Assembly (NCBI RefSeq): GCF_015831345.1
Contig: NZ_JADWYS010000001.1
Location: 3,004,618 to 3,068,617 of the forward strand
Length of the DNA: 64,000 bases
From: Caenimonas aquaedulcis
GTDB lineage: Bacteria > Pseudomonadota > Gammaproteobacteria > Burkholderiales > Burkholderiaceae_C
Direction: 5' to 3'
Position numbers and translations under genes: made by a program. Below are positions 17,613-27,247 of this stretch, one piece after another (within the stretch, counting starts at the first letter, position 1; each line of letters begins with the position of its first letter). The notes beneath the pieces were generated by a model. That model was not told the origin of the DNA and did no database searches. It saw nothing but the letters and a program-made list of their open reading frames with translations.

Positions 17613-18625
17613 AAGACTTCTGGCGCGGCAGCGGGTATGCGCTGCTGGGCACCACCCCCGAAGGCCACCTGGTCGTCACGAACGACTTCCTGCGCAGCCT
17701 GCTGATGCGGCCGGAGCTGGCGCCAGTGAACGAATCGGGACCGCAGGAACTCGCGCTGCACGAAGCACTCATGGCGCAGCCGAGGATGGTGGTCGATGCC
17801 GCACTGCTGGATGCCATCGAAGACCCCGACGCCCGCGACAACTACGCGATCTGGCTGCGCTTTCGCGAGCGGCTGCTCGCGCACCCGACGCTGGAGGCGA
17901 GCTACGCTGCGCTGTTCCGCGGCGAGGGCGTGGATGTGCCTCCCCTCTTCGTCCACCAGCTCACGCAGATCCTGCTGCGCCACATCCTCGGCGCCAGGGC
18001 GACGGCGATGCAGGCGCGTGTGGCGGAAATGCTGTTTCGCACCCAGCGCATCGCCATCCAGGACGACGGGCAGGTGATGGCCGCCGACGAAGAAACGGTG
18101 GAGCGCCACGCTGTCGCGGCCAATTTCGGGACGCTGGGCGAGCTGCTCAAGCATGGCGGCGCGCCGATCCGCGCCGCCGAGCTGGACGTGCTGCACGCCG
18201 ATGCGCAGGAGCGTTACTGGGACCGCGACGAATCGCACGACCTCGTCATCAGCCTGAACCACGGGCAGCCCGCGCTCGACGCCTTGTGCCGCGTGCTGGA
18301 GCGCTGGGTGAAGCATTTCCTTGGGACGCCCGTGCGCATCCAGCCGGAAAAGGAGATCGACGAGGAGCAGTGGGTGTGGCACGTCGGGCTCGATGCGGTC
18401 TCCTCCTCCGTGCTGAACGACCTGTACCAGGGCCACGAGGTGGCGGCTGATCGCATGGCCGGCATGCTGTGCCTGTTCCGGCTCGACTTCGAGGAGCCGG
18501 GCGCCATGCGCGCGGGCATCGCCGGGCGCCCCGTCTACCTGGCGATGGGCATGGACGCGGACAAGCGCCTCAAGCTCAAGCCGCAGAACCTGCTGCTCAA
18601 CCTGCCGCTTGCCCGCTCGGACTGA
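17609..18625 (+). CDS. DUF6352 family protein (unknown function)
   Basis: 338 residues from a GTG that overlaps the proA stop, so translation is coupled. No signal peptide or membrane segments; a mixed alpha/beta soluble protein beginning [11 protein letters not shown] and ending in [13 protein letters not shown] recognise the type as a conserved Burkholderiales protein encoded after proA (DUF6352, from memory). No catalytic motif is evident. Coupling to proA suggests a housekeeping role, nothing more. Confidence 0.7.
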   Translation: MKDFWRGSGYALLGTTPEGHLVVTNDFLRSLLMRPELAPVNESGPQELALHEALMAQPRMVVDAALLDAIEDPDARDNYAIWLRFRERLLAHPTLEASYAALFRGEGVDVPPLFVHQLTQILLRHILGARATAMQARVAEMLFRTQRIAIQDDGQVMAADEETVERHAVAANFGTLGELLKHGGAPIRAAELDVLHADAQERYWDRDESHDLVISLNHGQPALDALCRVLERWVKHFLGTPVRIQPEKEIDEEQWVWHVGLDAVSSSVLNDLYQGHEVAADRMAGMLCLFRLDFEEPGAMRAGIAGRPVYLAMGMDADKRLKLKPQNLLLNLPLARSD

Positions 18626-18670
18626 AGCGGCTCCCGGGGCTTGCAAGCGGCACGGTCGCCCTCAAATCCC

Positions 18671-18676
18671 TACAAT
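18671..18676 (+). promoter_or_regulatory. Putative -10 hexamer of gshA
   Basis: TACAAT (five of six matches) lies 53 bases before the gshA ATG and directly upstream of three tandem octamers, which would therefore lie in the leader. A TTGCAA at 18641-18646 is too distant (24-base spacer) to be a convincing -35. Confidence 0.4.
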
Positions 18677-18682
18677 TCCTGT

Positions 18683-18706
18683 CAGATATTCAGATATTCA
18701 GATATT
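18683..18706 (+). repeat. Three tandem copies of an 8-bp repeat in the gshA leader
   Basis: CAGATATT is repeated exactly three times (18683-18690, 18691-18698, 18699-18706), 23 bases before the gshA ATG. It is strikingly AT-rich for this genome. It could be a slippage-prone tract or a repeated protein-binding site. Confidence 0.85.
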
Positions 18707-18729
18707 CCCCAAGAAGGCAAGAGGGCCGC

Positions 18730-20025
18730 ATGGTTCCGCATCTCATCACCGCCCTGACCGGCCCCATCAACGAGCTCGAGCAGCGCGTGCTCGATTCCAT
18801 GCCCGCGATCGAGCGGTGGTTCCGGCTGGAGTGGATGGAGCACACGCCGCCCTTCTACAGCTCGGTGGACATCCGCAACGCGGGGTTCAAGCTGGCGCCG
18901 GTGGATACCAACCTCTATCCCGGCGGCTGGAACAACCTCACCCCCGAAATGCTGCCGCTTGCGGTGCAGTCGGCGATGGCGGCGATCGAGAAGATCTGCC
19001 CGGAGGCCAAGAACCTCCTGGTGATCCCCGAGAACCACACGCGCAACACCTTCTACCTGAGCAACCTGGCCCAGCTCAAGCGCATCTTCCACATGGCGGG
19101 CCTGAACGTGCGCATCGGCTCGATCAGCCCGGAGATCAAGGAGCCGACCACCATCGACCTGCCCGGAGGCGGCACGGTGCTGCTCGAGCCGGTCGTGCGG
19201 ACCAAGCGCCGCCTGGGCCTGAAGGACTTCGATCCCTGCACGATCCTGCTCAACAATGACCTGTCGTCGGGCATCCCGGGCATCCTCGAAGACATCCACG
19301 AGCAGTACCTGCTGCCGCCGCTGCATGCGGGCTGGTCCGTGCGCAGGAAGAGCAACCACTTCAAGAGCTACGAGGAAGTCTCCAAGCGCTTCGGCAAGCT
19401 GCTGGGGATCGACCCCTGGCTGATCAACCCGATGTTCAACATGTGCGGCGAAGTGAACTTCGCCGAGGGCACGGGCATGGAGTGCCTCACGACCAACGTC
19501 GACGCGCTGCTCACGAAGATCCGCAAGAAGTACAAGGAATACGGCATCAACGAAAAGCCCTTCGTGGTGGTGAAGGCCGACAACGGCACCTACGGCATGG
19601 GCATCATGACCGTGCGGGACGTGAAGGACCTGGACGAGCTCAACCGCAAGACGAAGAACAAGATGTCCGTCATCAAGGATGGGCAGCAGGTGCACCAGGT
19701 CATCATCCAGGAAGGCGTGCTCACCAACGAGCGCATCAACGATGCCGTGGCCGAGCCCGTGGTCTACATGATGGATCGCTACGTCGTGGGCGGCTTCTAC
19801 CGCGTGCACGCGGACCGCGGCGTCGACGAAAACCTCAATGCGCCCGGCGCGCACTTCGTGCCGCTGGCTTTTGCGGAGAGTACGCGCTTACCTCAGCCGG
19901 GCGAGAAGCCGGGTGCGAGCGCCCCGAACCGCTTCTACATGTACGGCGTCATCGGACGGCTGGCGATGCTGGCCGCGAGCTACGAGCTCGAAGCCACCGA
20001 CCCCGACGCGGAGACCTACGATTAG
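18730..20025 (+). CDS. gshA: Glutamate--cysteine ligase (proteobacterial GshA type)
   Basis: 431 residues. It catalyses the first step of glutathione synthesis. The sequence is the beta/alphaproteobacterial GshA class (FRLEWMEHTPPFYSSVDIRNAGFKLAP; DTNLYPGGWNNL; later KADNGTYGMGIMT), distinct from the E. coli type. ATG at 18730 after GAGGG. Preceded by a tandem repeat leader and a TACAAT hexamer. Followed by kup and gshB on the same strand. Confidence 0.95.
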   Translation: MVPHLITALTGPINELEQRVLDSMPAIERWFRLEWMEHTPPFYSSVDIRNAGFKLAPVDTNLYPGGWNNLTPEMLPLAVQSAMAAIEKICPEAKNLLVIPENHTRNTFYLSNLAQLKRIFHMAGLNVRIGSISPEIKEPTTIDLPGGGTVLLEPVVRTKRRLGLKDFDPCTILLNNDLSSGIPGILEDIHEQYLLPPLHAGWSVRRKSNHFKSYEEVSKRFGKLLGIDPWLINPMFNMCGEVNFAEGTGMECLTTNVDALLTKIRKKYKEYGINEKPFVVVKADNGTYGMGIMTVRDVKDLDELNRKTKNKMSVIKDGQQVHQVIIQEGVLTNERINDAVAEPVVYMMDRYVVGGFYRVHADRGVDENLNAPGAHFVPLAFAESTRLPQPGEKPGASAPNRFYMYGVIGRLAMLAASYELEATDPDAETYD

Positions 20026-20153
20026 GGGCGCGCCCCCGTTGCTGCGCTGCAACATCGCCCAATTCGGGGGCGGGGCGGGCGCACAATGGCGATCCCAAAG
20101 GTAAAGGAACCCCGCCGGCCGTGCGTCCAGGCCGACAAGAGCGGGGGCTCTGA

Positions 20154-22022
20154 GTGCAAAAGTCGAAATCTTCCCTTGCGGCGCTGACGTTGGGCGCCAT
20201 TGGCGTCGTCTATGGCGACATCGGGACCAGCGTCCTGTATGCGATGAAGGAAGTGTTCAGCTCCGGACACGTGCCCTTCACTCCCGCCAACATCTACGGC
20301 ATCCTGTCCATCTTCTTCTGGACGCTCACCGTCATCGTCTCGATCAAGTACGTGGTGCTCGTCCTGCGCGCGGACAACCACGGCGAGGGCGGGCTGATCG
20401 CCATGCTGGCGCTGGCGTCCACCTCGGTGAAGGACAAGCCCGAACTGCGCAAGATCCTGCTGGTCGTCGGCATCTTCGGCACCTGCCTCTTCTACGGCGA
20501 CGGCGTCATCACGCCGGCGATCTCGGTGCTCTCGGCGGTCGAAGGGCTGGAAGTCGTCTCGCCCGCGCTGATGCACTACGTCATCCCCGTGACGCTGGCC
20601 GTCCTGTTCTGCCTCTTCGCCGTGCAAAAGCGCGGCACCGCGGGCATCGGCCGCTTCTTCGGGCCGATCACGCTCGTGTGGTTCATCGTCATCGCGAGCC
20701 TCGGCGTCTCGCACATCGTGACGAACCCGGTGGTGCTCAAGGCCCTCAGCCCGCACCACGCCCTGCTCTTCATGTGGCACAACCCCGCCACCACCTTCAT
20801 CATCCTCGGCGCCGTGGTGCTGTGCGTGACCGGCGCCGAGGCGCTGTATGCCGACCTCGGCCACTTCGGCAAGAAGCCGATCCGCCTCGCGTGGTTCACG
20901 GTCGTGATGCCCGCGCTCACGCTCAACTACTTCGGCCAGGGCGCGCTGCTGCTGAAGAACCCGGAAGCGGTGAAGAACCCGTTCTACATGATGGGCCCGG
21001 ACTGGGCCACGCTGCCGCTGGTGTTGCTCGCGACGATGGCCACGGTCATCGCGTCGCAGGCCATGATCACCGGCGCCTTCAGCGTCACCAAGCAGGCGAT
21101 CCAGCTCGGCTACCTGCCGCGGCTGCAGATTCGCCACACCAGCGTGCGCGAGACGGGGCAGATCTACATCCCCTTCGTGAACTGGGGGCTGTTCGTCGCG
21201 ATCGTCGTGGCCGTGGTGATGTTCCGCTCTTCGAGCAATCTGGCAGCGGCGTACGGCATCGCGGTCACGAGCGACATGCTGATCACCACCGTCCTCACCT
21301 TCTTCGTCATCCGCTACGGCTGGAAGTACCCGCTCGCGCTGTGCATCGCGTCCACCGGCATCTTCTTCATCGTCGACGTCACCTTCTGGGCGTCCAACCT
21401 GCTCAAGCTCGCTCAGGGCGGCTGGTTCCCCGTCGCGATCGGCGCCGCGGTGTTCACGCTCATGATGACCTGGAAGCAGGGCCGCGCGCTCCTCAACGAA
21501 AAGCTCAAGGCCGACGCGATCGACCTCAAGAGCTTCCTGGAGGCGGTGTTCGTCAACCCGCCCACGCGCGTCGAAGGCTCCGCGGTATTCCTCACCGCCG
21601 AACCCGGCTCCGTGCCCAATGCGATGTTGCACAACCTGAAGCACAACAAGGTGCTGCACGAGCACAACCTGTTCGTCACGGTGCGCAGCCACGAGGTGCC
21701 GTGGATCGGCATGAACAAGCGGGTGGAGATCGAATCGCTTGGCCACGACTGCTGGCAGGTGATCCTGCATTACGGCTTCAAGAACGATCCGGACGTGCCC
21801 CGCGCGCTGGAGCAGATCCGCGGCCGCGGCTGCGAGATCGAGCAGATGAAGACCAGCTACTTCCTTTCGCGCGACACGGTGATCCCCACCATCGGCAGCG
21901 GCATGGCGCCCTGGCGCGAGAAGCTCTTCGCGCAGATGCACCACAACGCGAGCGCGGCGGCGGACTTCCTGAACCTGCCGAACAACTCCGTGGTGGAACT
22001 GGGCTCAAAGATAGAAATCTGA
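20154..22022 (+). CDS. kup: Kup system potassium uptake protein
   Basis: 622 residues, GTG start at 20154. Twelve or so membrane helices fill residues about 10-455, beginning with the KUP signature [23 protein letters not shown]; a cytoplasmic C-terminal domain follows. It is a proton-coupled potassium importer of the inner membrane. It lies between gshA and gshB, which is notable because glutathione and potassium transport are linked through Kef channels in other bacteria. Confidence 0.96.
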   Translation: MQKSKSSLAALTLGAIGVVYGDIGTSVLYAMKEVFSSGHVPFTPANIYGILSIFFWTLTVIVSIKYVVLVLRADNHGEGGLIAMLALASTSVKDKPELRKILLVVGIFGTCLFYGDGVITPAISVLSAVEGLEVVSPALMHYVIPVTLAVLFCLFAVQKRGTAGIGRFFGPITLVWFIVIASLGVSHIVTNPVVLKALSPHHALLFMWHNPATTFIILGAVVLCVTGAEALYADLGHFGKKPIRLAWFTVVMPALTLNYFGQGALLLKNPEAVKNPFYMMGPDWATLPLVLLATMATVIASQAMITGAFSVTKQAIQLGYLPRLQIRHTSVRETGQIYIPFVNWGLFVAIVVAVVMFRSSSNLAAAYGIAVTSDMLITTVLTFFVIRYGWKYPLALCIASTGIFFIVDVTFWASNLLKLAQGGWFPVAIGAAVFTLMMTWKQGRALLNEKLKADAIDLKSFLEAVFVNPPTRVEGSAVFLTAEPGSVPNAMLHNLKHNKVLHEHNLFVTVRSHEVPWIGMNKRVEIESLGHDCWQVILHYGFKNDPDVPRALEQIRGRGCEIEQMKTSYFLSRDTVIPTIGSGMAPWREKLFAQMHHNASAAADFLNLPNNSVVELGSKIEI

Positions 22023-22088
22023 GTTTCGCGCCTCCAGCGGGGGTTTTCGATTTGTGCAACAGTGGGGCCACCGCGACCCGACCGACCG

Positions 22089-23036
22089 ATGAACATCCTC
22101 TTCGTTGCAGACCCGCTTGAAGTCTTCAAGACTTACAAGGACACCACTTTTTCCATGATGCGCGAGGCGCAGCGCCGCGGCCACCGCGTGTCCGCCTGCG
22201 AGCCGCGGCACATGGCCTGGCGCACGGGCGGCCAGGTGACGGCAATGGTTCGGGACATCGAGCTCACCGGCGCGCTGGACGACTGGTTTCGCGTGAGCAA
22301 GGAGGGACCGCGCGCCCTGCGCGAGTTCGACGCGGTGATCATGCGCAAGGACCCGCCGTTCGACAGCGAGTATTTCTACGCCACGCACCTGCTGGAGCAG
22401 GCGGAGCGCGAAGGCGCCAAGGTGTTCAACAAGCCGGCCGCGCTACGCGACCATCCGGAAAAGCTCGCGATCATGGAGTTCCCGCAGTTCACGGGCCCGA
22501 CGCTCGTGACGCGGCGCGCCGACGATGTGAAGCAGTTCCATGCCGAGCACCAGGAAATCATCCTCAAGCCGCTGGACGGCATGGGCGGCATGGGCATCTT
22601 CCGCGTGGGCGCCGACGGCCTGAACCTCGGCTCCATCATCGAGACGCTGAACCAGGAGGGGACCACGACCATCATGGTGCAGCGCTTCCTGCCGGAGATC
22701 GCCAAGGGCGACAAGCGCGTGCTGGTGATCGGCGGCAAGCCGGTGCCCTTCAGCCTCGCGCGCATCCCGCAGGGCAGCGAAATCCGCGGCAACCTCGCGG
22801 CGGGCGGCAAGGGCGTGGCGCAGCCGTTGTCGGCGCGCGACCTGGAGATCGCCAATGCCATCGGCCCGGTGCTCGCCTCACGCGGCCTGCTGCTGGTGGG
22901 CCTGGACGTGATCGGGGACTGGCTGACGGAAATCAATGTGACCAGCCCGACCTGCTTCCAGGAGATCCACGACCAGGCCGGCTTCGATGTGCCGGCGATG
23001 TTCATCGATGCGCTGGAGGCGGCGCTCGCCGGCTAG
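22089..23036 (+). CDS. gshB: Glutathione synthetase
   Basis: 315 residues from the ATG at 22089 (MNILFVADP). ATP-grasp enzyme joining glycine to gamma-glutamylcysteine. Motifs are IMRKDPPFDSEY, the glycine-rich loop KPLDGMGGMGIF, DKRVLVIGG and the C-terminal EINVTSPTCFQEI. It completes the pathway begun by gshA about 2 kb upstream. It is followed by a long palindromic repeat that separates it from a convergent gene. Confidence 0.97.
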   Translation: MNILFVADPLEVFKTYKDTTFSMMREAQRRGHRVSACEPRHMAWRTGGQVTAMVRDIELTGALDDWFRVSKEGPRALREFDAVIMRKDPPFDSEYFYATHLLEQAEREGAKVFNKPAALRDHPEKLAIMEFPQFTGPTLVTRRADDVKQFHAEHQEIILKPLDGMGGMGIFRVGADGLNLGSIIETLNQEGTTTIMVQRFLPEIAKGDKRVLVIGGKPVPFSLARIPQGSEIRGNLAAGGKGVAQPLSARDLEIANAIGPVLASRGLLLVGLDVIGDWLTEINVTSPTCFQEIHDQAGFDVPAMFIDALEAALAG

Positions 23037-23047
23037 TTCGAAGGCGG

Positions 23048-23161
23048 ACTTGGCCGGACGCAAAATTCGCAGAAGTGACGCAGAAGAAATTCAAGAAAAA
23101 TACTTGAATTGTTCTGGGCTTCATTCTGCGCAACTTCTGCGAATTCTGCGTCCGGCCAAGT
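23048..23161. repeat. Long imperfect palindrome, copy A of a dispersed family
   Basis: About 114 bases. The left arm from 23048 (ACTTGGCCGGACGCA...) and the right arm ending 23161 pair over about 38 bases with one A/G difference and a GA-versus-TG internal mismatch. It fills the gap between gshB and the convergent amidotransferase gene and covers the first base of that gene's TAA. Copies B and C are at 38335 and 57087. It may act as a bidirectional terminator or be a mobile palindrome. Confidence 0.85.
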
Positions 23162-23925
23162 TATGAAGTACTGAAGCCGTCCTGAAACACCCGCAGCTCC
23201 CCCGGCACGAACGCCGTCCACTCCTCGTTCGTCGTGAGCGGCGCGGTCACGACCACTGCCACGCGGTCCTGCGGAGTGGTGTTGCGGGAGAAATCGATGC
23301 TCATGTCGTCGTCCGCGAGTTGCGCATGGGCGAACGGGTGCTTGCGCTCCACGTAGAACAGGTTGGTCGAGCAGTGGGCCCACAGCGCATGCCCGTTCGA
23401 CAGCATGAAGTTGAAGGTGCCGTGCTTCGCGATGCGCGGCGTGAGTTCGCGCAGGGTAAGGGTGAGTTCCTGTACGCTCGGCACGCCGGCATGCGACTTC
23501 GCGAGTTCCTGCATCAGCCAGCAGAACGCGCGCTCGCTGTCCGTGTCGCCTACCGGGCGGAAGCTCGCGTGAATGCGCGGATGGTAGTTCTCGAGGTTGC
23601 CGTTGTGCGCGAACACCCAGTAGCGGCCCCACAACTCGCGCACGAAAGGGTGGCAGTTCTCCAGCGCCACCGCCCCCTGCGTCGCCTTGCGGATGTGCGC
23701 GACGACGTTGCGGCTCTTGATCGGGTAGCGGCGGATGAGTTCGGCCACCGGCGATTCGCAGGCCGGCTGGTGATCCACGAAGTGCCGCAGGCCCGCACCT
23801 TCGAAGAACGCGATGCCCCACCCGTCGGCATGGTGGTCCGTGCGGCCGCCGCGCTGGGCGAACCCGCTGAAGCTGAAGGTCACGTCCGTGGGCGTGTTGC
23901 AGTTCATCCCGAGAAGCTGGCACAT
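23161..23925 (-). CDS. Class II glutamine amidotransferase (YafJ-like)
   Basis: 254 residues from the ATG at 23923-23925. Ntn-hydrolase glutaminase domain with nucleophile Cys2 (MCQLLGMN), RGG near residues 25-27, DGWGIAFFEG, and the HNGNLENY substrate-binding motif. It would hydrolyse glutamine amide; the acceptor reaction is unknown because no synthase domain is attached. The start lies 5 bases after the exporter stop, so it is probably the last gene of a CWC-exporter-amidotransferase unit. Its TAA overlaps the edge of the palindrome. Confidence 0.88.
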   Translation of the reverse strand: MCQLLGMNCNTPTDVTFSFSGFAQRGGRTDHHADGWGIAFFEGAGLRHFVDHQPACESPVAELIRRYPIKSRNVVAHIRKATQGAVALENCHPFVRELWGRYWVFAHNGNLENYHPRIHASFRPVGDTDSERAFCWLMQELAKSHAGVPSVQELTLTLRELTPRIAKHGTFNFMLSNGHALWAHCSTNLFYVERKHPFAHAQLADDDMSIDFSRNTTPQDRVAVVVTAPLTTNEEWTAFVPGELRVFQDGFSTS

Positions 23926-23930
23926 GGGAG

Positions 23931-25397
23931 TTATTTTGCAGCCTGCGCCGGGGCCGTGGTGTCGTTGGCGCGCAATCGCCATGCGGCCGCCATTGCGATG
24001 GCGCAGATGACGGCCAGCATCCAGAACGATTCGTTGAAGGCCGCGAGGCGCGCCGGGCTCGTCGCGCGGTTCGCGAGCGAATCGCCGTGCGCGGCGATGC
24101 GCCACTCCAGCACGATCGCGCACAGGCTCACGCCGGTGGCGCCGCCGAGCATGCGCAGGAAGTTGATCGTGCTCGAGCCCTGCGGGATCAGGCTGCGCTC
24201 CAAACTGCGCATCGACCCGAGGTTGAGCGAGGGCAGGATGAAGCCCAAGCCGATGCGGCCGAGCACGGCCCAGGCCACCAGCAGCCACAGGCCCGTCCCG
24301 ATGCCGATGGTGGGCATCAGTGCGAAGGATGCCGCGAGCAGCGCGAGGCCGGTGGTGACGAGGATGTGCGTCGGGTGCTTGTCGGCGAGGCGCCCGACCA
24401 GCGCAATCGTGGCCGCGAGCACGAGGCCCGCCGGCATGAGGATCGTGCCGACGTACGACGCGGACAGGCCCAGCCCGAGTTGCATGTAGACGGGCAGCAG
24501 GTAGGTCGAGCCGAAGAGCGCGGTGCCGTAGATGAAGGCGACGATGCTGCCCATGGTGAAGGTGCGGTGCTCGAAGAGGGAGAGGTCCATGAGCGGCTCG
24601 GCGCCCACGGCCTTGCGCCGCCGCTGCCACAGCAGGAAGCCGACCAGCGCCGCGGCGGCCGCCGCCAGCAGCACATAGGCGGAGGCCGCGCCGCCGTGCA
24701 GTTCCACCAGCCCGTTCAACAGGCACAGCGTGCCCGCGCCGGCAATCGCGAGCCCGAGCCAGTCGAGCCGGTTGCCGCGCTGCGCCGCGACCCCTCCTGG
24801 AGCGCTGTCGGGTACGAATTTCCACGCGAGCCACAACGACAGCAGGCAGAAGGGCACGACCAAAAAGAAGATCGACCGCCAGCCGAAGAGGTCCACGAGC
24901 AAGCCCCCGATGCTCGGGCCGAGCGCGGGCGCCAGCACCACGCCCATCCCGAAGAGGCCGCTCGCGCGCCCCTGCTCGCGCTGCTCGAACGCACGCAGGA
25001 TGACGATGGCGGGGATCGGCTGCACGACGCCCGCGGCAAGGCCTTCGGCGAATCGCGCGACCAGGACGAGGTCGAAGCGGCTCGAAAACCCCCCGAGCAG
25101 TCCGCCGCCCATGAGCAGCAGCATGGTCCCCGCGTAGGTCTTGCGGTAGCCGAAGCGCCCCAGCAGCCACGGCGTGGTAAGCATGGAGACGGTCATCGCG
25201 ATCATGAAGCCCGAAGTGACCCACTGCACGCGTTCCTGGCCGAGCGTGAAGTAATGGCTGATGTCGGGGATCGCGACGTTCACGATGGTCGAGGACATGC
25301 TCGACGCCATGGTGCCCACCATCAGCGAGAGCAGCAGCAGCCAGCGGTAGCGCGCGCCGTGGCGCTCCTGCAGGGCGGCGAGGCCGGAGGTGCTCAC
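23931..25397 (-). CDS. DHA2-type MFS multidrug exporter
   Basis: 488 residues from a GTG at 25397, which overlaps the upstream stop (GTGA). About 14 hydrophobic segments are visible. Motif A-like GRFGYRKTYA lies after the second helix, and GPSIGGLLVDLFGWRSIF marks the drug:H+ antiporter-2 (EmrB/QacA) class. Proton-driven efflux from the cytoplasm is expected; the substrate is unknown. No membrane-fusion partner (EmrA) is seen nearby. Confidence 0.88.
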   Translation of the reverse strand: MSTSGLAALQERHGARYRWLLLLSLMVGTMASSMSSTIVNVAIPDISHYFTLGQERVQWVTSGFMIAMTVSMLTTPWLLGRFGYRKTYAGTMLLLMGGGLLGGFSSRFDLVLVARFAEGLAAGVVQPIPAIVILRAFEQREQGRASGLFGMGVVLAPALGPSIGGLLVDLFGWRSIFFLVVPFCLLSLWLAWKFVPDSAPGGVAAQRGNRLDWLGLAIAGAGTLCLLNGLVELHGGAASAYVLLAAAAAALVGFLLWQRRRKAVGAEPLMDLSLFEHRTFTMGSIVAFIYGTALFGSTYLLPVYMQLGLGLSASYVGTILMPAGLVLAATIALVGRLADKHPTHILVTTGLALLAASFALMPTIGIGTGLWLLVAWAVLGRIGLGFILPSLNLGSMRSLERSLIPQGSSTINFLRMLGGATGVSLCAIVLEWRIAAHGDSLANRATSPARLAAFNESFWMLAVICAIAMAAAWRLRANDTTAPAQAAK

Positions 25398-25630
25398 GCG
25401 CGTCCCGATGACGCGGCGGCAAGGGACGCCTGGGACGCCGCGCAGGCCGCGCAGATGCACGCCTGGTGGCGCGCGTCCGCCGGCACACGCGCCAGCAGCT
25501 CGGCAGGGAAGTCCACGCCCGCGCACCAGCAGGTGCCCGGCTGCCCGCCGGTGGCCCGCGCGATCTCCATCGCGCACTGGTTCGCGCCGCCGCACAGGGG
25601 GCAGCGCGAGGGATCGATGGGAGTGGTCAT
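25394..25630 (-). CDS. Cysteine-rich CWC family protein
   Basis: 78 residues. The Cys pattern CPLCGG, then CWC, then CIC-x2-C is that of the cysteine-rich CWC family, small proteins likely to bind a metal. No signal peptide. Its stop overlaps the exporter start by four bases, implying coupled expression. Its role is unknown. Confidence 0.8.
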   Translation of the reverse strand: MTTPIDPSRCPLCGGANQCAMEIARATGGQPGTCWCAGVDFPAELLARVPADARHQACICAACAASQASLAAASSGRA

Positions 25631-25660
25631 CAGCAGGCCAGTTTAGCGACCCGCCACGGT

Positions 25661-26560
25661 TCAGGGGAGCGCGATGTGCTCGACCAGGTGCTGGTAGACC
25701 GCGGCGATGCGCCGCAAGTGCCGCGATTCCGGATGCGCGAGCAGCCACAGCTGCGACTCGCAATCCTCCAGCGGGCCCGTCAACGCCACGAGCTGGGGCT
25801 CCTGGGCCAGCAGGAACAGCGGCACCACGCCGACCCCCGCGCCAGCCTTGATCGCATCGAGGACGTTGACGTCGTCATCCACCAGCACGCGCGGCACGGC
25901 TTTCGCGAGGTGCTTGCGCCGCCAGCGCACGGAAGGGTGGTCGGGCAGGGCGTCGTCGGGCGCGATCCATGGATGCGCATCGAGCGCACGCTTGCGATGC
26001 GCCGTGGGCATCGCGCGGGACGCGCACGCGACGAAGCGGATCGCGCCGAGGTGGCGCCCGACGAGATGTCCCGGCGGCTTGCTCGCGGGGATGATGGCGC
26101 GCAGCGCGAGGTCGGCGTCGCGGCGCGAGAGGCTCATCAGCTCGTTCGTCGTGCGCAGTTCAAGCTGGAGCGACGCGTGGCGTGCGGCGAGCGAGGCCAT
26201 GCACGGCAGCACCAGGCCACGCAGCACCGCGTCGACGGTCGTCACGCGCACGCGGCCGATCACCTCCTGGTTCGGCGACAGCGCGGCGGCCCGTGCGAGT
26301 TCGAGTTCGGACTCGATGCGTTCCGCGTGCCCCGCGATCTCCAGCATCGTCTCCGACGGCAGGTAGCCCTGGCGCGTGCGTTCGAAGAGGCGCTGGCCCA
26401 GCTGCCGCTCGATGCGCTGCACGGAGCGAAACACGGTGGACGCATCGGCGTGGATGCGCGACGCCGCGCCGGCGAGCGTGCCGCCACGCACGAGCGCCAG
26501 CAGGACGTCGAGGTCGGACGCGGTCAGCGTGTATTGCGTCGATGCAATGGAAGATTTCAT
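25661..26560 (-). CDS. LysR family transcriptional regulator (divergent from GST genes)
   Basis: 299 residues. N-terminal winged helix (LDVLLALVRGGTLAGAASRIHADASTVFRSVQRIERQLG) and a periplasmic-binding-like effector domain beginning near residue 95. It is divergent from the glutathione S-transferase genes with a 72-base gap containing a 16-bp palindrome of the LysR T-N11-A form, so it very likely controls them. The inducer is unknown. Confidence 0.88.
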   Translation of the reverse strand: MKSSIASTQYTLTASDLDVLLALVRGGTLAGAASRIHADASTVFRSVQRIERQLGQRLFERTRQGYLPSETMLEIAGHAERIESELELARAAALSPNQEVIGRVRVTTVDAVLRGLVLPCMASLAARHASLQLELRTTNELMSLSRRDADLALRAIIPASKPPGHLVGRHLGAIRFVACASRAMPTAHRKRALDAHPWIAPDDALPDHPSVRWRRKHLAKAVPRVLVDDDVNVLDAIKAGAGVGVVPLFLLAQEPQLVALTGPLEDCESQLWLLAHPESRHLRRIAAVYQHLVEHIALP

Positions 26561-26574
26561 AGGTGCCTATTTTC

Positions 26575-26590
26575 ATTGCACGCGCGCAAT
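26575..26590. promoter_or_regulatory. Candidate LysR operator
   Basis: ATTGC (26575-26579), six bases, GCAAT (26586-26590). T26576 and A26588, and T26577 and A26589, each satisfy T-N11-A. It lies 14 bases outside the LysR start and 42 bases before the GST start. Confidence 0.6.
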
Positions 26591-26632
26591 CCTACATTCT
26601 GCTTCCCCTCACTGCAAACCCAAGGATTCGCC

Positions 26633-27247
26633 ATGAAGCTCTACTTCGCCCCTTCCGCCTGCTCGCAGGCCGTCCACATCGCCCTGCGTGAAGCCGGCCT
26701 GACGCCGGAACTCGCGCAGGTCGACCTCACCACGCACCGTCTCGCGGACGGTTCGGACTACCACGCCATCAACCCACGCGGCTACGTGCCGCTGCTCGAG
26801 CTGGACGACGGCAGCCGCCATACCGAGGTCGCGGCCTTGCTGCAATACATCGGCGACCTCGTGCCCGCCAAGGGCCTGATGCCGCCGGTGGGTGCGCGCG
26901 CCCGCCTCGGCGTCAACGAATGGCTGACCTTCGTGTCCAGCGAGCTGCACAAGGTGTTCAGCCCCTGGCTCTGGCACAAGGACACTGCCGAGTCCACGCG
27001 CAAGGCCTGCAAGGACAAGATCGCGCTGCGTTTCGCGGAACTGGACGAGGTGCTGGGCCAGCGCGACTACATCGCGGGCGATCACTTCACCGTGGCGGAC
27101 GCGTATGGGTTCACCATCGTGAGCTGGGCCCCCATGCTCGGGATGAGCCTGCAGCCCTACCCGCGCCTGCAGGCCTGGCTCGCGCGCATCGCCGCCCGGC
27201 CCGCCGTGCGCGCGGCGCTGGACGCCGAGCGCCCGGTGAAGTCATGA
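26633..27247 (+). CDS. Glutathione S-transferase (beta-class-like)
   Basis: 204 residues from the ATG at 26633. Thioredoxin-fold N-domain with MKLYFAPSACSQAVHIALREAG (Ser and Cys near the GSH site, typical of bacterial GstA) and the NPRGYVPLLEL cis-Pro motif. The C-terminal helical domain has the FTVADAY capping box. It conjugates or isomerises electrophiles with glutathione. The next GST starts on its stop (ATGA). Confidence 0.9.
   Translation: MKLYFAPSACSQAVHIALREAGLTPELAQVDLTTHRLADGSDYHAINPRGYVPLLELDDGSRHTEVAALLQYIGDLVPAKGLMPPVGARARLGVNEWLTFVSSELHKVFSPWLWHKDTAESTRKACKDKIALRFAELDEVLGQRDYIAGDHFTVADAYGFTIVSWAPMLGMSLQPYPRLQAWLARIAARPAVRAALDAERPVKS

Noticed and set aside
20026..20037. GC palindrome GGGGCGCGCCCC after gshA as a terminator
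   Set aside because: No T-run follows and the palindrome has no loop. Such short GC palindromes are frequent by chance in this composition.
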